A DNA stretch of 64,000 nt from Archivesica marissinica (taxonomy: Eukaryota > Mollusca > Bivalvia > Venerida > Vesicomyidae). The stretch's first letter is position 1. Every line of letters begins with the position of its first letter. The notes beneath the pieces were generated by a model. The model was not told the origin of the DNA. It saw only the letters and a list, made by a program, of their open reading frames with translations, and did not search any database. Below, in pieces: positions 60,433-64,000 of this stretch. Where the stretch lies: contig CM026404.1 of assembly GCA_014843695.1 (NCBI GenBank), forward strand, positions 1,818,261 through 1,882,260. Direction: 5' to 3'. The translations under genes were made by a program, and so were the position numbers.

Positions 60433-62650
60433 TTGTCATTTCATGAAACACTCGGTATCCATGTACTTCATGAAACATTCGGTATCCATGTACTTCATGA
60501 AACACTCAGTATCCATGTACTTCATGAAACACTCGGTATCCATGTACTTCATGAAACACTCGGTATCCATGTACTTCATGAAACACTCGGTATCCATGAA
60601 ACACTCGGTATCCTTGTACTCCATGAAACACTTGGTATCCATGTACTTCATGAAACACTCGGTATCCATGAAACACTCGGTATCCATGTACTTCATGAAA
60701 CACTCGGTATCCATGAAACACTCGGTATCCATGTACTTCATGAAACACTCGGTATCCATGTACTTCATGAAACACTCGGTATCCTTGTACTTCATGAAAC
60801 ACTCGGTATCCATGAAACACTCGGTATCCATGTACTTCATGAAACACTCGGTATCCATGAAACACTCGGTATCCATGTACTTCATGAAACACTCGGTATC
60901 CATGTACTTCATGAAACACTCGGTATCCTTGTACTTCATGAAACACTCGGTATCCATGAAACACTCGGTATCCATGTACTTCATGAAACACTCGGTATCC
61001 ATGAAACACTCGGTATCCATGTACTTCATGAAACACTCGGTATCCATGTACTTCATGAAACACTCGGTATCCTTGTACTTCATGAAACACTCGGTATCCA
61101 TGAAACACTCGGTATCCATGTACTTCATGAAACACTCGGTATCCATGAAACACTCGGTATCCATGTACTTCATGAAACACTCGGTATCCATGAAACATTC
61201 GGTATCCATGTACTTCATGAAACACTCGGTATCCATGAAACATTCGGTATCCTTGTACTTCATGAAACACTCGGTATCCTTGTACTTCATGAAACACTCA
61301 GTATCCATGTACTTCATGAAACACTCAGTATCCATGTACTTCATGAAACACTCAGTATCCATGTACTTCATGAAACACTCGGTATCCATGTACTTCATGA
61401 AACACTCGGTATCCATGAAACACTCGGTATCCATGTACTTCATGAAACACTCGGTATCCATGTACTTCATGAAACACTCGGTATCCATGTACTCCATGAA
61501 ACACTCAGTATCCATGTACTTCATGAAACACTCGGTATCCATGTACTCCATGAAACACTCGGTATCCATGTACTTCATGAAACACTTGGTATCCATGAAA
61601 CATTCGATATCCATGTACTTCATGAAACACTCGGTATCCATGTACTTCATGAAACACTCGGTATCCTTGTACTTCATGAAACACTCGGTATCCATGTACT
61701 TCATGAAACACTTGGTATCCATGAAACACTCGGTATCCATGTACTTCATGAAACACTCGGTATCCATGTACTTCATGAAACACTCGGTATCCATGAAACA
61801 CTCGGTATCCTTGTACTCCATGAAACACTCGGTATCCATGTACTTCATGAAACATTCGGTATCCATGTACTTCATGAAACATTCGGTATCCATGTACTTC
61901 ATGAAACACTCGGTATCCATGTACTTCATGAAACACTCGGTATCCATGTACTTCATGAAACACTCGGTATCCATGTACTTCATGAAACACTCGGTATCCA
62001 TGAAACACTCGGTATCCATGTACTTCATGAAACACTCGGTATCCATGTACTTCATGAAACACTCGGTATCCATGTACTTCATGAAACACTCGGTATCCAT
62101 GTACTTCATGAAACACTCGGTATCCATGAAACACTCGGTATCCATGTACTTCATGAAACACTCGGTATCCATGAAACACTCGGTATCCATGAAACACTCG
62201 GTATCCATGTACTTCATGAAACACTCGGTATCCATGAAACACTCGGTATCCATGAAACACTCGGTATCCATGAAACACTCGGTATCCATGAAACACTCGG
62301 TATCCATGTACTTCATGAAACACTCGGTATCCATGAAACACTCGGTATCCATGAAACACTCGGTATCCATGTACTTCATGAAACACTCGGTATCCATGAA
62401 ACACTCAGTATCCATGTACTTCATGAAACACTCGGTATCCATGTACTTCATGAAACACTCAGTATCCATGTACTTCATGAAACACTCGGTATCCATGTAC
62501 TTCATGAAACACTCGGTATCCATGAAACACTCGGTATCCATGAAACACTCGGTATCCATGTACTTCATGAAACACTCGGTATCCATGAAACACTCGGTAT
62601 CCATGTACTCCATGAAACACTTTGTATCCTTGTACTCCATGAAACACTCA
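60433..62650. repeat. Minisatellite mixing 27-bp and 18-bp units
   Basis: The long unit is ATGTACTTCATGAAACACTC plus GGTATCC; the short unit lacks ATGTACTTC. They alternate irregularly, with a 144-bp block (marked by CCTTGTACTTC at about 60783, 60927 and 61071) repeated three times. Both lengths are multiples of nine, so both strands stay open for over 700 codons without being genes. Confidence 0.95.
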
Positions 62651-62659
62651 AAGTGAAAT

Positions 62660-63330
62660 CAATAGATCAAGGTATATTCCTGAGTAACATTTCTACTTCT
62701 CCTTGACGTCGTCATGAGGTTGTGAAATCATGCAGAAACTGGTGGCTCATTTGCGGACCTCGCAAATAGCTGCTCAGTATTATGAATCTTACAAATTTAC
62801 CTGAATTCATCCAAATCTACAATATATGATTCAGTGTAGATATTGACCATTCATTTTGTTTTGCCAAAAAAAAGGCACAAAGATTGACTTTTTATTAATT
62901 GTTACTGATACCTGTATGACATTGATTTCTTGTTGGTGTATTCCGTACTTACTGGGAAGAAATGTGAATAATTTCATTTCCTGATTTGCCATATATTTTT
63001 AACTGTAAGTGATATTTTTCAGTAGTCTATCGTTCAGCAACTCATCATGCTTAGAACTTTTAGATGCTCTTCATACAGTATAGTACATCATCATCATCAT
63101 CTCCTTCCTCATGTTTAACATCATCTCAATCATCATCATCGGCATCATTGCCGTATTTACTATACACGAGTACCAGTTGCTTTATATAGCTCTAACACAG
63201 AATTTATCTTTTATCCTCAGAATCTTTGCAAAGCACATTAAGCTTAACTCACTTACTGTAGACACAACTGCTAGTCACTGTTCTTGTGTCCCCGTGTGAA
63301 GTGATGCACTCTTCTATTTGCAGTGTGAAT
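62660..63330 (+). other. Intron 13 sequence, nothing recognised
   Basis: AT-rich with short (CAT)n tracts at about 63087-63105 and 63130. No exon supported. Confidence 0.5.
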
Positions 63331-63334
63331 CATA

Positions 63335-64000
63335 TACGGTTGTTTCCATGTTGGTGTTTAGGTACTGTACTGTGAATCATATATGGTTGTTTCCATGTTG
63401 GTGTTTAGGTGCTATGAATCAGATATGGTTGTTTCCATGTTGGTGTTTAGGTGCTATGAATCAGATATGGTTGTTTCCATGTTGGTGTTTAGGTGCTATG
63501 AATCAGATATGGTTGTTTCCATGTTGGTGTTTAGGTGCTATGAATCAGATACGGTTGTTTCCATGTTGGTGTTTAGGTGCTATGAATCAGATACGGTTGT
63601 TTCCATGTTGGTGTTTAGGTGCTATGAATCAGATACGGTTGTTTCCATGTTAGTGTTTAGGTGCTATGAATCAGATACGGTTGTTTCCATGTTAGTGTTT
63701 AGGTGCTATGAATCATATACGGTTGTTTCCATGTTGGTGTTTAGGTACTGTGAATCAGTGAATCAGATACGGTTGTCTCCATGTTGGTGTTTAGGTACTG
63801 TGAATCAGTGAATCAGATACGGTTGTTTCCATGTTAGTGTTTAGGTGCTATGAATCATATACGGTTGTTTCCATGTTGGTGTTTAGGTACTGTGAATCAG
63901 TGAATCAGATACAGTTGTTTCCATGTTAGTGTTTAGGTGCTATGAATCATATACGGTTGTTTCCATGTTGGTGTTTAGGTACTGTGAATCAGTGAATCAG
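63335..64000. repeat. Minisatellite, about 43-bp unit, running off the window
   Basis: Units read GGTTGTTTCCATGTTGGTGT then TTAGGTGCTATGAATCAGAT and AC. From about 63740 a longer form with TACTGTGAATCAGTGAATCA alternates. The right boundary is outside the window. Confidence 0.93.

Noticed and set aside
60398..62706. Three overlapping open frames of more than 700 codons on both strands (MKHSVSMYF, HETLGIHVL, MDTECFMKY repeats)
   Set aside because: Unit lengths of 27 and 18 bp keep any stop-free frame open indefinitely; nothing distinguishes one frame as coding.

Overview
The window is nuclear DNA from an animal, most likely a bivalve or other mollusc. The evidence is large GT-AG introns, several tRNA-derived SINE families, TTAA-flanked miniature inverted-repeat elements and very heavy minisatellite content. 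The mollusc assignment is inferred from repeat style and protein resemblance, not proven. No bacterial, plasmid, phage or CRISPR signature was seen.

One protein-coding gene can be supported. It lies on the plus strand, starts at 11032 and runs past the right end. Thirteen coding exons (11032-12469, 31579-31724, 44121-44309, 47496-47571, 48941-49039, 51348-51451, 53127-53284, 54219-54325, 55663-55797, 56588-56679, 57988-58133, 58589-58703, 59374-59624) join in frame into about 1018 residues of a SIPA1-like (SIPA1L/SPAR) Rap GTPase-activating protein. It has a disordered N-terminal region, a dimerisation segment, a RapGAP domain with the GND asparagine, and a PDZ domain. The C-terminal part lies outside the window.

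Layout: 1-10 kb is upstream sequence with SINE remnants, MITEs and five tandem arrays. A tentative 5' UTR covers 10063-11031, and the large first coding exon follows. Intron 1 (19 kb) holds six sizeable arrays, including one with a 1000-N gap and a 3.8 kb array ending exactly at the exon 2 acceptor. Intron 2 (12.4 kb) holds a 4.7 kb array of a 39-bp unit, a GC-rich retroelement-like block and MITEs. From 44 to 60 kb the exons are short and close together, and nearly every intron carries a minisatellite. Intron 13 holds a 2.2 kb array and another array that runs off the end. By my estimate tandem arrays make up nearly half of the window.

The most notable observation is that some arrays are built from splice sites. 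The 30-bp unit at 27.7-31.6 kb is a complete 3' splice-site module (CTAAC branch-like motif, pyrimidine stretch, TTTCAG) repeated on the order of 100 times before the genuine acceptor. A second array (56.2-56.6 kb) repeats the exon 10 acceptor together with the first exon bases. Other arrays appear to have grown from transposon ends or SINE heads. The long open frames inside the arrays are by-products of repeat periodicity and are not annotated as genes.
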